Assembly: GCA_964538085.1 (NCBI GenBank) | Contig: CAZIDF010000019.1 | Coordinates: 3,621 to 67,620 of the forward strand | From: G020348385 sp964538085 | GTDB lineage: Bacteria; Acidobacteriota; Aminicenantia; Aminicenantales; Aminicenantaceae | DNA: 64,000 bases | Direction of reading: 5' to 3' | Part shown: positions 26,456 to 36,170 of the stretch, in pieces | Position numbering within the stretch: the stretch's first letter is position 1 | How the letters are laid out: each line of letters begins with the position of its first letter | The notes under the pieces: generated by a model | Database searches by the model: none | What the model saw: the letters and a program-made list of their open reading frames with translations, nothing else | What the model was told of the DNA's origin: nothing | Translations under genes and position numbers: made by a program

Positions 26456-28225
26456 CTACTGCAGATTCGCTGTGGTGGTGTAGTAGCCTCCTTTGAGGGA
26501 ATCATAGATGAGCTTCATCTCGCCTTTTCCTTGGACAAGGAGACGATAGACAACTCGGCCGAAGCTGGGTATTCCGGATTTGACCCAGAGGAAATTGTCC
26601 TGTGTTTCGATTTTCTGCGTGATGTCTCTGTACTTATCCATTAGTAGGCCAGCAGCCAGCAGTTTGACGTTTTTGCCATCGATCTGGAAACGGTCCCCAC
26701 GGTGCAGATTTTTCTGCTGGGCAACGAAAGAAATCGTCGGGGTGACACGCGAGTTTTCGATGGCCACGTCGATCTGATACAGGTCCTTTTCCAGTTTCTT
26801 GACTTTCACTTCATCAAATGTCAAGCGGGGCAGCTGGTCGGCATGATACAGGCAGAAGGCCGCGTTGCGATGGCATGTCTCGGCAAGCCGGAATAGTGGC
26901 GGTACTCGTTCTCCGAATTTTTTTACGCCTCCAATCTCGATTTCCCCATAAAGCGGATGATTGTAAGGTTTCCAGTCTGTGTACTGTTCTCCCATAAGGA
27001 CCAGATCATGGAAGGTCATTTCTTTAAGCATCTGCTGGTAGGAACGCAGCCTTGCTAGGTCTTCATCTTCGTCCTCTTCATCCTGCTGACCCAAAATTTC
27101 CGCCAAGTTTTCAAAGGGATCCAGGTCCAGCTCGTTGGTGTAGGTGTAGATGCCCAGGACGCTGTATATCCAGTCTATGCTTCCGCCGAATACGGTGTAG
27201 AGATCTTTGTAGACTTTTATATAACGGTATCCGGGAAGGATCTTTTCTCCATTTTTCCCGATGTAATCGTAGACGGTCATATCCGCCCTCGGGTATTCTC
27301 CCAGGTTGTTGGCCCCGGGACCCACGAGGATCATGCCGCCGAAGTTGTGGAAGTTCTGAGCGCCCAGGATATTGGGATGGGCAAGGAGAAAATCCCTAGT
27401 GGCTTTGGTTTCCGGCCAGTGGAAGGGAAAGGGACCTGAGCCATACTGGACGTAATTGGGCTGCCAGTTGTAGCCGTAGTTGCGGTTCATGTCGTAACCG
27501 CCCATAGGATCCTCGTTGATAAACCCGTCCCCGTCATTATCGATTCCTTCCTGGCCCAGCATCGTGTATTCGCCCTTTTGTCCGGGACGCACGGGGATCA
27601 TGATCCGGGGATCATCCGGATGGGATCTCAAGTATCCATTCGGATCTTTTTTGCGCATCATGGTGAACGAGCCGTCCCCATCCAAGTCATCGGGTCCGTC
27701 TTCATCTGCCACACCATCCTGGTCATCATCGAAGGGAATCAACCCCGTCCGGGGAGAATTGGGGTCTGTCGCTCTATTGATGAAGTGATCCCGGCTGTCC
27801 GGGTTCATGGTGGGGATGAAATAAAAGGCTTTTTCGTCCAGCAGCCGTGTGGCGAATTCTGTCTTCCCATAATTTTTCAGCAGGTACCATATGGCATAGA
27901 TCGCCACCTCGGTGCCCTGGATTTCATTCCCATGGATGTTGCCGTCGATATAATAACCCGGCTTGTGTTCAGCAGGCCCTGTTTTGGGATTGTTGAGAAT
28001 AACCGACCAAATGTCTCTTCCCTGGTAGGTTTTGCCCAGGGATTTAACGGTCACGAACTGCGGATAAGCATTCTCGAACGCTTTGAGTGTCTGTGTCAGT
28101 TCTTCTTGATCGTAAAAATGGTCAAAGGAGAGTTTAACCTCCTGAGCGGACAACATCTTGGGGCTTATAAGGGACAAACATAAGATGATCCCGATTGCTA
28201 TCTGAGTTATTTTGCATTTTTTCAT
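26456..28225 (-). CDS. Exported M14-family zinc carboxypeptidase
   Basis: 589-residue peptidase with a Sec signal (CKITQIAIGIILCLSLI). M14 zinc ligands are all present: HGNE (His98, Glu101) and His293 in QNFHNFGG; the catalytic Glu sits in TNELDL near residue 345. Between them is an Asp-rich insert (about 165-250: DDDQDGVADEDGPDD, then GIDNDGDGFINEDP) that resembles calcium-binding thrombospondin type-3-like loops. The C-terminal ~150 residues form a beta-rich domain. It lies 13 bases downstream of a related gene; the pair is likely one operon. Expected role: trimming of amino acids from peptides outside the cytoplasm. Confidence 0.92.
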   Translation of the reverse strand: MKKCKITQIAIGIILCLSLISPKMLSAQEVKLSFDHFYDQEELTQTLKAFENAYPQFVTVKSLGKTYQGRDIWSVILNNPKTGPAEHKPGYYIDGNIHGNEIQGTEVAIYAIWYLLKNYGKTEFATRLLDEKAFYFIPTMNPDSRDHFINRATDPNSPRTGLIPFDDDQDGVADEDGPDDLDGDGSFTMMRKKDPNGYLRSHPDDPRIMIPVRPGQKGEYTMLGQEGIDNDGDGFINEDPMGGYDMNRNYGYNWQPNYVQYGSGPFPFHWPETKATRDFLLAHPNILGAQNFHNFGGMILVGPGANNLGEYPRADMTVYDYIGKNGEKILPGYRYIKVYKDLYTVFGGSIDWIYSVLGIYTYTNELDLDPFENLAEILGQQDEEDEDEDLARLRSYQQMLKEMTFHDLVLMGEQYTDWKPYNHPLYGEIEIGGVKKFGERVPPLFRLAETCHRNAAFCLYHADQLPRLTFDEVKVKKLEKDLYQIDVAIENSRVTPTISFVAQQKNLHRGDRFQIDGKNVKLLAAGLLMDKYRDITQKIETQDNFLWVKSGIPSFGRVVYRLLVQGKGEMKLIYDSLKGGYYTTTANLQ

Positions 28226-28238
28226 TGTTTCCTCCGGT

Positions 28239-30281
28239 CTATTCCAAAACCACTGTTGTGGTCACCGATCCCAATCGGGGAGATTTGGCTGTGATCGTGA
28301 TGGTTGAACCTTTTTTGCCTTGAATGATCCATTCGGCTTTTTTGGTGTCTCCGCTGCCATTGATGAACGGGATCGTGACAAGCCTTCGTCCCGAAAATAT
28401 CGTCTGGCCGTCTGCCGTTTTGAGCTCCACCCGGATAGGCCAGGCTGTACGTGCTCTTCTTCCTTGAGCGCTCGATGTAGAGAACCAACCTTCGTTCGTC
28501 AGGTAAACAGTAACCTGGTACAGACTGTCTCCCAAAGCTTCGACCTTGGTTTCTTTGATCTTCATTTCAGGAAGCCGCCCCATTAAGCCGATATAAAAAT
28601 CTGTGTGGAACGAAAGGGTTTCTTTCATCAGGCTCGAGGGAGGCGTTGTCTTCAGGAAGGGAACAAAACCGCCGATCTCCACATCTCCCAGGGTTGGATG
28701 TTTGTATGGAGTCCAATCGACAAACCCTGTGCCCTCGAGAACGGAATCCGACCAACCGAGAATATAGCCTTCCGGGTGCTCTCCTTCTTCTGTTTTTGCT
28801 TGTTTGGGCATTTTTTCGATCATCTCGGCCATTTTGGCTGGATCGACTTTGCCCGACTCCACCATTTTTTTGACCATCTCCGGCTTGAAATTATCGGGCG
28901 CACCCTGTTCCTTCATGAATGCGGCGATGGTGTCATCATCCAATGCCAAGAAATCCTCCGAAGACATGGTTTTCAGTTTGTCCACGGTCAAGGCGTCCTT
29001 GGCCGGTTCTTTTTTGGGCTCCGGCACTTTCCAGAGATCCGTGGAAAAAACAGGAACCCCGTATTGGAAATAACAGTAGGCCACAAACGATCCTTTGCCC
29101 ACACCGTTGGTTCTTTTTTCCAGGTCTTCCAGTTTGGCTTCCTTGAGCGCATCTTTGTACTCTTTTTGGATGGCTTGGATCATGGGCATATCCTGCTGGT
29201 CGAGGTTCATAGCAGGTCCCAATCCCAGGATCATGGCCACGATGCTCTCATCTATCTCGATTCCTCCGCCGATGTTCATGCTGTTCAACAGATCGATCAA
29301 TTCCTGCATGGTGAATTGTTGCTCAGGATCTATTCCGAGGAAATTGGCAAATCTCTCGGGAACTTTAAACTTATCCCCAGCTGCCTGAGCTCTTCCCGTC
29401 TGCTGGAGATTGAGGATGGTATTTTCACTTGAAAAATTGAGAACCAGCGCGATGTTATCTCGTTTTACGAGAAAGTCCAGAAGGGCGATGGATTCTTGGG
29501 CATTCACAGGCCATAATCCAGCGGATTTGATGCCGTATTCAAAATCATGCGGGAAGTTCCGGTTGATGGCGATTCCTCCGATAGGATCTTCGTTGTATTC
29601 ACCGTCTCCATCGTTGTCCAGTCCTTCGGTGTATATTTTGTAAACGCCTGTTTCTCCCTTGTTCGGATCGGCTGTTTTCATCAAGCGCGTTTGATTGGGG
29701 TGGGTGAGCCATGTGCCTTCCGGATCCTTGACTCTCATCTGGGTGATCTGGCCATCTTTGTTGAGGTCGTCTGGGCCATCCTCGTCCACCAGCCCGTCTG
29801 TATCGTCATCGGTGGGTTTGTCGTTGGCCTGTCTTTCAAATCTCACATCAGAGAAGTAGCTCTTCGCGGCATCAGGGTTCAACAAAGGGGCCACATAGAC
29901 CGTCCTATCCTTGAGAAGCTCTGTGATCTTTTCATCGGCTTCGTATTGGGTGAGGAGCTTTTGGGCGATCATCAGAGCCGCCTCCGTTCCCACCAGGTGT
30001 GTTCCTTCCAAATTGGCCGAAACGAATACGGCTGTACGGGAATCCGGATCGACTTGGCCTTGTGCGGCAATCCGGAGAACGAGAAGATCGGTGTTCCCCT
30101 CGCTTTTTCCGATGTTGATGATTTTTGCGAGCTGGGGATACTTCGCGCTCCAGGATTTGAGCAGGGAATTCACATCATTTGGACTGTGATAGGTGTCAAA
30201 ACTTACCTCTTGCGCTATTGTTGGCTGAATAAGCGCAAAAGACAAAAATACAAACAAAAAGCAAAAAAGAAAACGTTTCAT
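28239..30281 (-). CDS. M14-like exported protein lacking zinc ligands
   Basis: 680-residue paralog of the downstream M14 peptidase. The ATG at 30281 is chosen because GGAGG lies five bases before it and it gives a signal peptide (FCFLFVFLSFALIQPTIA). The same Asp-rich insert is kept (DDDTDGLVDEDGPDD, GLDNDGDGEYNEDP). The catalytic set is lost: where the paralog has His98-Gly-Asn-Glu101 this one has Glu92-Gly-Thr-His95, His293 is replaced by Ser284 (LNFSSENT), and the catalytic Glu is probably Asp (FSTDLW). About 100 extra residues are inserted after this. It is likely a non-catalytic or changed-function partner. Confidence 0.88.
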   Translation of the reverse strand: MKRFLFCFLFVFLSFALIQPTIAQEVSFDTYHSPNDVNSLLKSWSAKYPQLAKIINIGKSEGNTDLLVLRIAAQGQVDPDSRTAVFVSANLEGTHLVGTEAALMIAQKLLTQYEADEKITELLKDRTVYVAPLLNPDAAKSYFSDVRFERQANDKPTDDDTDGLVDEDGPDDLNKDGQITQMRVKDPEGTWLTHPNQTRLMKTADPNKGETGVYKIYTEGLDNDGDGEYNEDPIGGIAINRNFPHDFEYGIKSAGLWPVNAQESIALLDFLVKRDNIALVLNFSSENTILNLQQTGRAQAAGDKFKVPERFANFLGIDPEQQFTMQELIDLLNSMNIGGGIEIDESIVAMILGLGPAMNLDQQDMPMIQAIQKEYKDALKEAKLEDLEKRTNGVGKGSFVAYCYFQYGVPVFSTDLWKVPEPKKEPAKDALTVDKLKTMSSEDFLALDDDTIAAFMKEQGAPDNFKPEMVKKMVESGKVDPAKMAEMIEKMPKQAKTEEGEHPEGYILGWSDSVLEGTGFVDWTPYKHPTLGDVEIGGFVPFLKTTPPSSLMKETLSFHTDFYIGLMGRLPEMKIKETKVEALGDSLYQVTVYLTNEGWFSTSSAQGRRARTAWPIRVELKTADGQTIFSGRRLVTIPFINGSGDTKKAEWIIQGKKGSTITITAKSPRLGSVTTTVVLE

Positions 30282-30392
30282 AAATTCCTCCATTTGTTAT
30301 TTGTACGAATTGAAGGCGAAAAGGTTATCTTTCATATCCGCCAATTCAGCCTTAGCATCAATGCTACCATAAATTTGAAAAAGTATCACTGG

Positions 30393-30421
30393 TTTAATAA
30401 TTATGCATGTTTGTATACAAT
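30393..30421 (+). promoter_or_regulatory. Weak putative promoter before BNR-protein gene
   Basis: TTTAAT (30393-30398) and TACAAT (30416-30421) with a 17-base spacer, about 30 bases before the ATG at 30454. The spacing is good but the boxes are imperfect. It lies in the divergent gap between the M14-like gene and the BNR gene. Confidence 0.35.
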
Positions 30422-30453
30422 AGGTTTTCTTAATGATCGAGAGAGGAGGAGAT

Positions 30454-33400
30454 ATGCTCAAAAGTCGATGGAATCTAGCTTTGAGTCTTGGCTTTTTTGT
30501 ATTCGCTCTTGTGGCGTCATCCCATGCGCAAAGCGCCGATGAAATCGGTGACTTATACGCAAAACTCCAGTGGCGCTGCGTCGGGCCGGCCGTGATGGGA
30601 GGGAGGACGGTGGATATCGATGTCGTCGAGAAGGAACCATGGATCATCTATGCGGCCATCGGCCCCAGCGGAGTCTGGAAATCCGTGAACAACGGGATCT
30701 CCTGGAAACCGGTTTTTTACGAGGAGAACACGGTCTCAGTGGGCGATATCGCCATATCCCAATCCCATCCCAAAATTGTTTGGGTGGGGACAGGGGAGGC
30801 AACTTGCCGCAACAGCGTCACCATAGGCGATGGGGTTTACAAATCCACAGATAGCGGCAAGACATGGGCTAATATGGGGCTAGCTGAAACCAGGCACATC
30901 AGTCGGATCATCGTCAATCCCGGTGATCCCAATATCGTTTACGTGGCAGCCATGGGACATCTGTGGGGGCCGAACGAAGAACGCGGCATTTACAAAACCA
31001 TTGATGGCGGAAAAACTTGGCAAAAGGTGCTGTCTGTCGATGAAAACACAGGATTTGCCGACTTGGCCATGGATCCCTCTGACAGCCTCACTTTGTTCGC
31101 CGCTGCGTATGATTATCGGCGTCTTCCGTATCATTACAGAAGCGGCGGTCCAGGAAGCGGGTTGTACAAAACAACAGACGGAGGAGAAACCTGGAAAAAA
31201 CTCACAAAGGATCTTCCCGAAGGAATCATGGGAAGGATAGGGATAGATGTATCCCGCAGCAATCCCAACGTGGTTTATGCCCTGATAGAACACAAGGATG
31301 CCGGTATATGGCGATCCGAGGACAAAGGGGAAAGCTGGAAAAGAACATGCGATAATGAGACGTATGAACAGGTTAATTTCAGGCCCTTTTACTACAGCCA
31401 GATCCGTGTGGATCCCAGCGATGATAAGGTCGTGTATGTTTTTTCCGGCGGGAGTTATGTTTCAAAAAACATGGGTGAAAAGTTCCGGGCCATCTCAGGC
31501 GGAACTCATTCCGACCATCATGCATTGTGGATCGACCCGAATAATCCTCTTCATCTCATCGATGGAAATGATGGGGGGATCGATATCACTTATGATGGAG
31601 GAATGACCTGGCAAGGTATAGAACACATGGCTTTAGCCGAAGTCTATCAAGTCGGGTTCGACATGAGAACTCCCTATTATGTATACTGCGGGCTTCAAGA
31701 TAACGGCGTTTGGGGAGGCCCGAGTGCAAATTTCGACACCCAGGGAATCACCAATGCAGATTGGTTTTTGGTCGGGTATGGGGATGGATTTCATGCTCAG
31801 GTCGATCCAAACGATCACAACGTGGTCTACGCCAACTCCCAGATGAACGGCTTGTATCGATATGATATGAGGATCAAAAAAAGCCAAACTATCCGTCCGC
31901 AAGCCCCTGCGGCGGATCCTCCTTACCGATACAACTGGAATTCTCCGATCCTCATCTCTCCGCATGACTCCAAAACCGTGTACACAGGCGGGAATTATCT
32001 GTTCAAAACATCGGACGGGGGGCACAGTTGGGAGATCATCAGTCCCGACCTTTCCACCAACGATCCGGAAAAACAGAAGGATTCAGGAGGCCCAATCACG
32101 GCAGACAATACGGGGGCTGAAATTCACTGCACGATCATCACCATTGCAGAATCACCAGTGAAAAACGGCGTGATCTGGTGTGGAACGGATGACGGAAATG
32201 TCCAGGTCACCCAGGATGGAGGGCAGAATTGGCAAAACGTGGTGAAGAATATCCAGGGTCTTCCTAAAAATACTTGGTGTTCGCGTATAGAGGCATCCCA
32301 TTTTGAAGGGGGCACAGCTTATGCGGCCTTCGACGGCCACCGCCATGATGACTACAGCACCTATCTTTACAAAACCGTCGATTATGGAAAAACATGGACA
32401 TCGCTCAAAGGCAACCTGCCTTTCGGATGGATCCACGTCGTTCGGGAAGATCTTATCAATCCAAACCTCTTGTATGTGGGAACTGAATTTGGGTTGTATG
32501 GTTCGCTAGATGGAGGAAAAAGTTGGTTTTCGCTTCAGAATAACCTCCCGACTGTCGCGGTGAGGGATATTGCCGTTCATCCGAAGGAAAATGATCTGAT
32601 CATCGGCACACATGGACGGGGGATTTGGATCCTGGATGATATCCAGCCGCTCCAGGAAATGAATCCACAAGTATTTGCATCGGATTTTCATTTCTTCGGA
32701 ATTCGTCCTTGCGCCCTCTATCAGATTTCCAGTTCTGGGGAACCTTCCAGCAGGCCGGTCTACTCCGGAGATAATCCGGATTACGGGTTGATCCTGACCG
32801 CTTACATGAAGGATAAGCCCAAGGAAAAACCGAAGATCATCGTCAAGGACGAAATGCAGGGAAAAGTCCACGAACTCACATTGCCAACCAGAGCGGGGAT
32901 AATAAGGCGGGTGTGGAATCTGCAGATCGTTCCGAAGACAAAAGACGGAAAAGAAATAAAACCCACAGGCGTTGGATTTCTCGCTCTTCCCTTGGTTTTT
33001 CCAGGCAATTATTCAGTCGAGATGACAACGGATGGAAAAACGCAAGCCCAGCTGGCAATTATCAACCAAGATCCACGGTTCTCTTTAGGGAAAGAGGACT
33101 ATCAAGCTATGGTCGATTATCAAGTTGATGTCATCATCGTATCTAAAAAGTACAGCATGTCTGTGACGGCAGCGAACAAGATTCGTTCCGAGCTAGGTAA
33201 AGTCGACAAAGCATTGCAGGACAAGAGTGATATCCCCGAGGCCGTCACGAAGAGCATCGAGGAGTTTAAAGATAAATTCCAAATATTGGCCGACAAAATA
33301 ATGCCCCGAGGAATCGGATACAAAGTTCCCTCAAAAGTAGCCCTCCGCGGAGGATATTTATCTCAACAGCTCATGTTCCTGGGTATGGGAGCAAGCAGCT

Positions 33401-33576
33401 TTCCTGCCGCGCCCACGGAAACGATGTTGGAGGCGATCGATGAAACCAATGATGAGGTCCAAGGTTTGATCGATCGGTTGAATGAATTCATCCGCGTCGA
33501 TATTCCAGCGTTGAATGAAATATTGGAAACGAATGAACTGAATCCCCTTAAGGCCCCCGAAGTGATCGAGTTTTAA
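30454..33576 (+). CDS. Exported BNR/sortilin-type beta-propeller protein
   Basis: About 1040 residues. The ATG at 30454 follows GAGGAGGA and gives a signal peptide (NLALSLGFFVFALVASSHA); an ATG at 30433 lacks this. At least nine Asp-box repeats (SxDxGxxW, for example STDSGKTW, TTDGGETW, TSDGGHSW, SLDGGKSW) build one or two beta-propellers over about residues 40-720, as in sortilin/VPS10 and glycosidase-like proteins. The C-terminal ~300 residues hold a beta domain and a helical part. It is often annotated as glycosyl hydrolase, but no catalytic site can be assigned, so binding is equally likely. Its last four bases overlap the convergent MttB-like gene. Confidence 0.88.
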   Translation: MLKSRWNLALSLGFFVFALVASSHAQSADEIGDLYAKLQWRCVGPAVMGGRTVDIDVVEKEPWIIYAAIGPSGVWKSVNNGISWKPVFYEENTVSVGDIAISQSHPKIVWVGTGEATCRNSVTIGDGVYKSTDSGKTWANMGLAETRHISRIIVNPGDPNIVYVAAMGHLWGPNEERGIYKTIDGGKTWQKVLSVDENTGFADLAMDPSDSLTLFAAAYDYRRLPYHYRSGGPGSGLYKTTDGGETWKKLTKDLPEGIMGRIGIDVSRSNPNVVYALIEHKDAGIWRSEDKGESWKRTCDNETYEQVNFRPFYYSQIRVDPSDDKVVYVFSGGSYVSKNMGEKFRAISGGTHSDHHALWIDPNNPLHLIDGNDGGIDITYDGGMTWQGIEHMALAEVYQVGFDMRTPYYVYCGLQDNGVWGGPSANFDTQGITNADWFLVGYGDGFHAQVDPNDHNVVYANSQMNGLYRYDMRIKKSQTIRPQAPAADPPYRYNWNSPILISPHDSKTVYTGGNYLFKTSDGGHSWEIISPDLSTNDPEKQKDSGGPITADNTGAEIHCTIITIAESPVKNGVIWCGTDDGNVQVTQDGGQNWQNVVKNIQGLPKNTWCSRIEASHFEGGTAYAAFDGHRHDDYSTYLYKTVDYGKTWTSLKGNLPFGWIHVVREDLINPNLLYVGTEFGLYGSLDGGKSWFSLQNNLPTVAVRDIAVHPKENDLIIGTHGRGIWILDDIQPLQEMNPQVFASDFHFFGIRPCALYQISSSGEPSSRPVYSGDNPDYGLILTAYMKDKPKEKPKIIVKDEMQGKVHELTLPTRAGIIRRVWNLQIVPKTKDGKEIKPTGVGFLALPLVFPGNYSVEMTTDGKTQAQLAIINQDPRFSLGKEDYQAMVDYQVDVIIVSKKYSMSVTAANKIRSELGKVDKALQDKSDIPEAVTKSIEEFKDKFQILADKIMPRGIGYKVPSKVALRGGYLSQQLMFLGMGASSFPAAPTETMLEAIDETNDEVQGLIDRLNEFIRVDIPALNEILETNELNPLKAPEVIEF

Positions 33577-35042
33577 TCGGGTAGTTTGGGGATCTCGGAA
33601 ACACTGTTGGCTTTGGCATCAGCCAGCATGATACCCTTGAGGTCTTTTTTTACATCGGATCCCACAAGGTTGGGTGGATTGGTTTTGAGGAGTTTTTCCA
33701 CTTCTTCTGCAGCTCTTGTGAGCATGGATTTTTTCCCAAGTGCAACCCAAGAATCATACGTGTCACGATCGATGACAAGAGGATAGGTGTGTTCCTTCTG
33801 GTACCACTTTCTCGTGTGATCTTTGGTCAAAAATTCTGTGTCCTGCGTAAAATTGTCGAATAGATCTTGAATCAAAGGTAATTCTCTCAGGGAAATACCT
33901 CGTATAAGCCTGTAAGCCATGCTGCAAATCTCGTTGTCGATAACGAGCTTTTCGAGACTCTGACAGCTTTCGAAGTTCAGCATGCCAGGGCCTGAAATAA
34001 CATTTATGCCGGAAAGAGCTGCAAGGATCGCACCGATACCGGTTTCCAATCCAGCTTGGCTGTCGTTGATCTTGGCATCACTCAAACCCATATAAGCATG
34101 GGTGGGCAGTTTTAGGTATTTGGCGATCTGAGAATAGGCCGAATCTATCATCATGGTTTCCACAGCTCCCATCGGCGTTGTGCCTTTTCTCATATCGAAA
34201 CTGGAGGGCGATCCTCCAAAAATAACGGGCGATCCTTTTTTTGCCAACTGGCAGATCACGAGCCCGCACAGATTTTCTGCCACATGTTGAACCAAAGTTC
34301 CTGCCAAGGTGACAGGAGATGTGGCTCCTGTCATCCCCATCGAGATGAGTTCGGAGGGAATCCCTGCACGGGCACAATCGATCAAGCTTTGTGTGGTGAG
34401 ATTGCTCCATTTGAGGGGAGGGGAGGGGCAGGCATCGAATATGGCCAAGGGTTTTTCTGCCAAGGCTTTTGCACTGCCTCTTACAGCTACAAGCATATCG
34501 TACATCGGTTGGAATCCCTCCACACGGAAGGTTCCTGTGACAATGGGTTTGGATGAATATTGGAGCCCGATATACAAGCGGTAACTATCCGAGATAATGC
34601 CGTCGATATCCCCGCTTATAAGCCCTGTGCTCTGGAAGTGCAGATGTTCCAAGCAATCTGTCAACCGAACGAATTTGACGACATCATCGGTTGTGGCATT
34701 TCGCTTTATAAGGGTCGTGTTGTCCAGGATACCGGTGGCTGCTGATCCTGGATCGAAATGGACCTCATCGCCACCGACCAGGTATTCGACATCTCCCGTT
34801 CTGTCAAAGAGCCTGATCGTTTGGGGTGTCGTGGCCAGGCAATCTTTTACGAGCTCTGGCTTGAGAAACACCCTTTGATGGGCGTCATCGATTCTCACGC
34901 CTGAATCGGAGAGAAGGCGTAAGGCCTCCTCGTTTTCTACAAAGATCCCGACATTCTCCAAGATTTGGAAGGCCTCTTCGATGATTTTTTCGATAAACTC
35001 ACGACTCAGAAGTTCCAATTTTGGTCTGATGGTATCAATCAT
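33573..35042 (-). CDS. MttB-family (trimethylamine methyltransferase-like) corrinoid methyltransferase, non-pyrrolysine
   Basis: 489-residue cytoplasmic protein of the MttB superfamily, which moves methyl groups from quaternary amines to a corrinoid protein. Typical N-terminal stretch NVGIFVENEEALRLLSDSGV and central GSPSSFDMRKGTTPMG and DAKINDSQAG are present. The frame is open over the full usual length with no internal TAG, so it is the MtgB-like type lacking pyrrolysine, whose known members use glycine betaine or similar compounds. No corrinoid protein, methyl-acceptor partner or reactivase is in the window. GAGG precedes the ATG. It lies 31 bases downstream of a radical SAM gene on the same strand. 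Confidence 0.88.
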   Translation of the reverse strand: MIDTIRPKLELLSREFIEKIIEEAFQILENVGIFVENEEALRLLSDSGVRIDDAHQRVFLKPELVKDCLATTPQTIRLFDRTGDVEYLVGGDEVHFDPGSAATGILDNTTLIKRNATTDDVVKFVRLTDCLEHLHFQSTGLISGDIDGIISDSYRLYIGLQYSSKPIVTGTFRVEGFQPMYDMLVAVRGSAKALAEKPLAIFDACPSPPLKWSNLTTQSLIDCARAGIPSELISMGMTGATSPVTLAGTLVQHVAENLCGLVICQLAKKGSPVIFGGSPSSFDMRKGTTPMGAVETMMIDSAYSQIAKYLKLPTHAYMGLSDAKINDSQAGLETGIGAILAALSGINVISGPGMLNFESCQSLEKLVIDNEICSMAYRLIRGISLRELPLIQDLFDNFTQDTEFLTKDHTRKWYQKEHTYPLVIDRDTYDSWVALGKKSMLTRAAEEVEKLLKTNPPNLVGSDVKKDLKGIMLADAKANSVSEIPKLPD

Positions 35043-35073
35043 GATAATCCTCGCTTTTGGAAATTATAATGTC

Positions 35074-36048
35074 CTAATTTGTCAAAATAAACCGGATATG
35101 CTCCCGGGCAACAGATAAAAAGGGTCTTTCCGTGTTAGCCCTGAGACTTGTGTAACAATACATACAGGAATTTTTTTTGCAAAAGTCCTCGATGAATTCT
35201 TTCTTCGTTTTGTAGTCGGTTATGATCAGACCACATGGGGAAATAGTGCCATCGGGATTCACGTTGAAAAATTTTTTTCCTGTCCGGCAATCGGGCATGT
35301 ATCCCTGTTTAAAATATTCGACCATGTTCCACAGAACATCTTGGGGTGTCCGGATCTTTCTGTGTTTTTTCTGCATATCCAAGAGAATGGGGATGATTTC
35401 TTTGAACTCCTCCAAATCCTCTCCAGACAACATGTAGCTTTTGTCATGAGTCCTGAGGGTGTTATATGCGCTCAGATTGAGCCTAACATCCCATTTGTTT
35501 GCCAGCTCAGCCATCTGTGGCAGCAAACGGAAATTATCGCTTTGGATCACGCAACAAAGAGAAATAGCCTTGTCCCTTCGGGAATCCAATTCTTGAATAA
35601 GATTTTCGATCTTCTGAAAAAGACCTGGCACTCCTCTGAACTCGTCATGTCGCTCGTCCGGGTAATCCAAAGAAATGGAAAATTCATCCACGCCCGCCTC
35701 TCGAAGACTCCTGTATTTTTTTGAGGTCAATAATGTGGCGTTGGTGGTAACAATGATAAAGGGCGCCCTCTTTGGAACTCTCCAGGCTCGTATGATTTGT
35801 TCGAGATCCTTGCGCAGCAGCGGTTCTCCTCCGGAGGCTTGGGCAACCACAGGGCTGAGCTCTCTGCAGATCTTTCCCAGTTTTTCCGGAGAAGCCCTAT
35901 CTTCCTCAACCGGACCGTGAAGATGGCAGTGCTTGCATTTGGCGTTACAAGAATGAGTGACTTCGAAAGAGATGCAAAATGGTTTTTTTAAGAGCTGATT
36001 TGCCAAACCGCGTTTGCCCAGCGATAATGTGCGTACTATGGAATCCAT
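35074..36048 (-). CDS. Radical SAM protein with SPASM-like C-terminus
   Basis: 324-residue iron-sulfur enzyme. The radical SAM motif CNAKCKHC (Cys34, Cys38, Cys41) binds the 4Fe-4S cluster that cleaves S-adenosylmethionine, with GGEPL near residue 74 as in the family. A C-terminal Cys-rich part (PDCRTGKKFFNVNPDGTISPCG, then CKKNSCMYC) resembles an auxiliary-cluster (SPASM/twitch) region. Such proteins often modify peptides or act in cofactor assembly; no precursor peptide is recognisable nearby. It is likely co-transcribed with the MttB-like gene downstream, but a functional link is unproven. Confidence 0.88.
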   Translation of the reverse strand: MDSIVRTLSLGKRGLANQLLKKPFCISFEVTHSCNAKCKHCHLHGPVEEDRASPEKLGKICRELSPVVAQASGGEPLLRKDLEQIIRAWRVPKRAPFIIVTTNATLLTSKKYRSLREAGVDEFSISLDYPDERHDEFRGVPGLFQKIENLIQELDSRRDKAISLCCVIQSDNFRLLPQMAELANKWDVRLNLSAYNTLRTHDKSYMLSGEDLEEFKEIIPILLDMQKKHRKIRTPQDVLWNMVEYFKQGYMPDCRTGKKFFNVNPDGTISPCGLIITDYKTKKEFIEDFCKKNSCMYCYTSLRANTERPFLSVAREHIRFILTN

Positions 36049-36170
36049 AAGTTCTAAATTATTATGGAATCATCGGATTTTTTCAAGGAAAATGGCATTT
36101 CTTTACTTGATTATCCTTTTATGATAGATGAAAGGAAAAGTCGGATTGGAATCGGACAAAGGTGCGAAAA

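Noticed and set aside
27578..28183. Long open frame on the plus strand opposite the M14 peptidase gene
   Set aside because: It lies wholly antisense to a gene with clear motifs, has no ribosome site and matches no family. The same holds for the long frames at 28605-29432, 29547-30542 and 25719-26240.
30297..30360. Possible gene tail on the minus strand (DAKAELADMKDNLFAFNSYK, then stop)
   Set aside because: Looks coding-like, but no family, no upstream body and it sits in a divergent promoter region; too short to support.
33573..35042. Pyrrolysine-containing trimethylamine methyltransferase
   Set aside because: The frame has the full family length with no in-frame TAG, so it is the non-pyrrolysine type.
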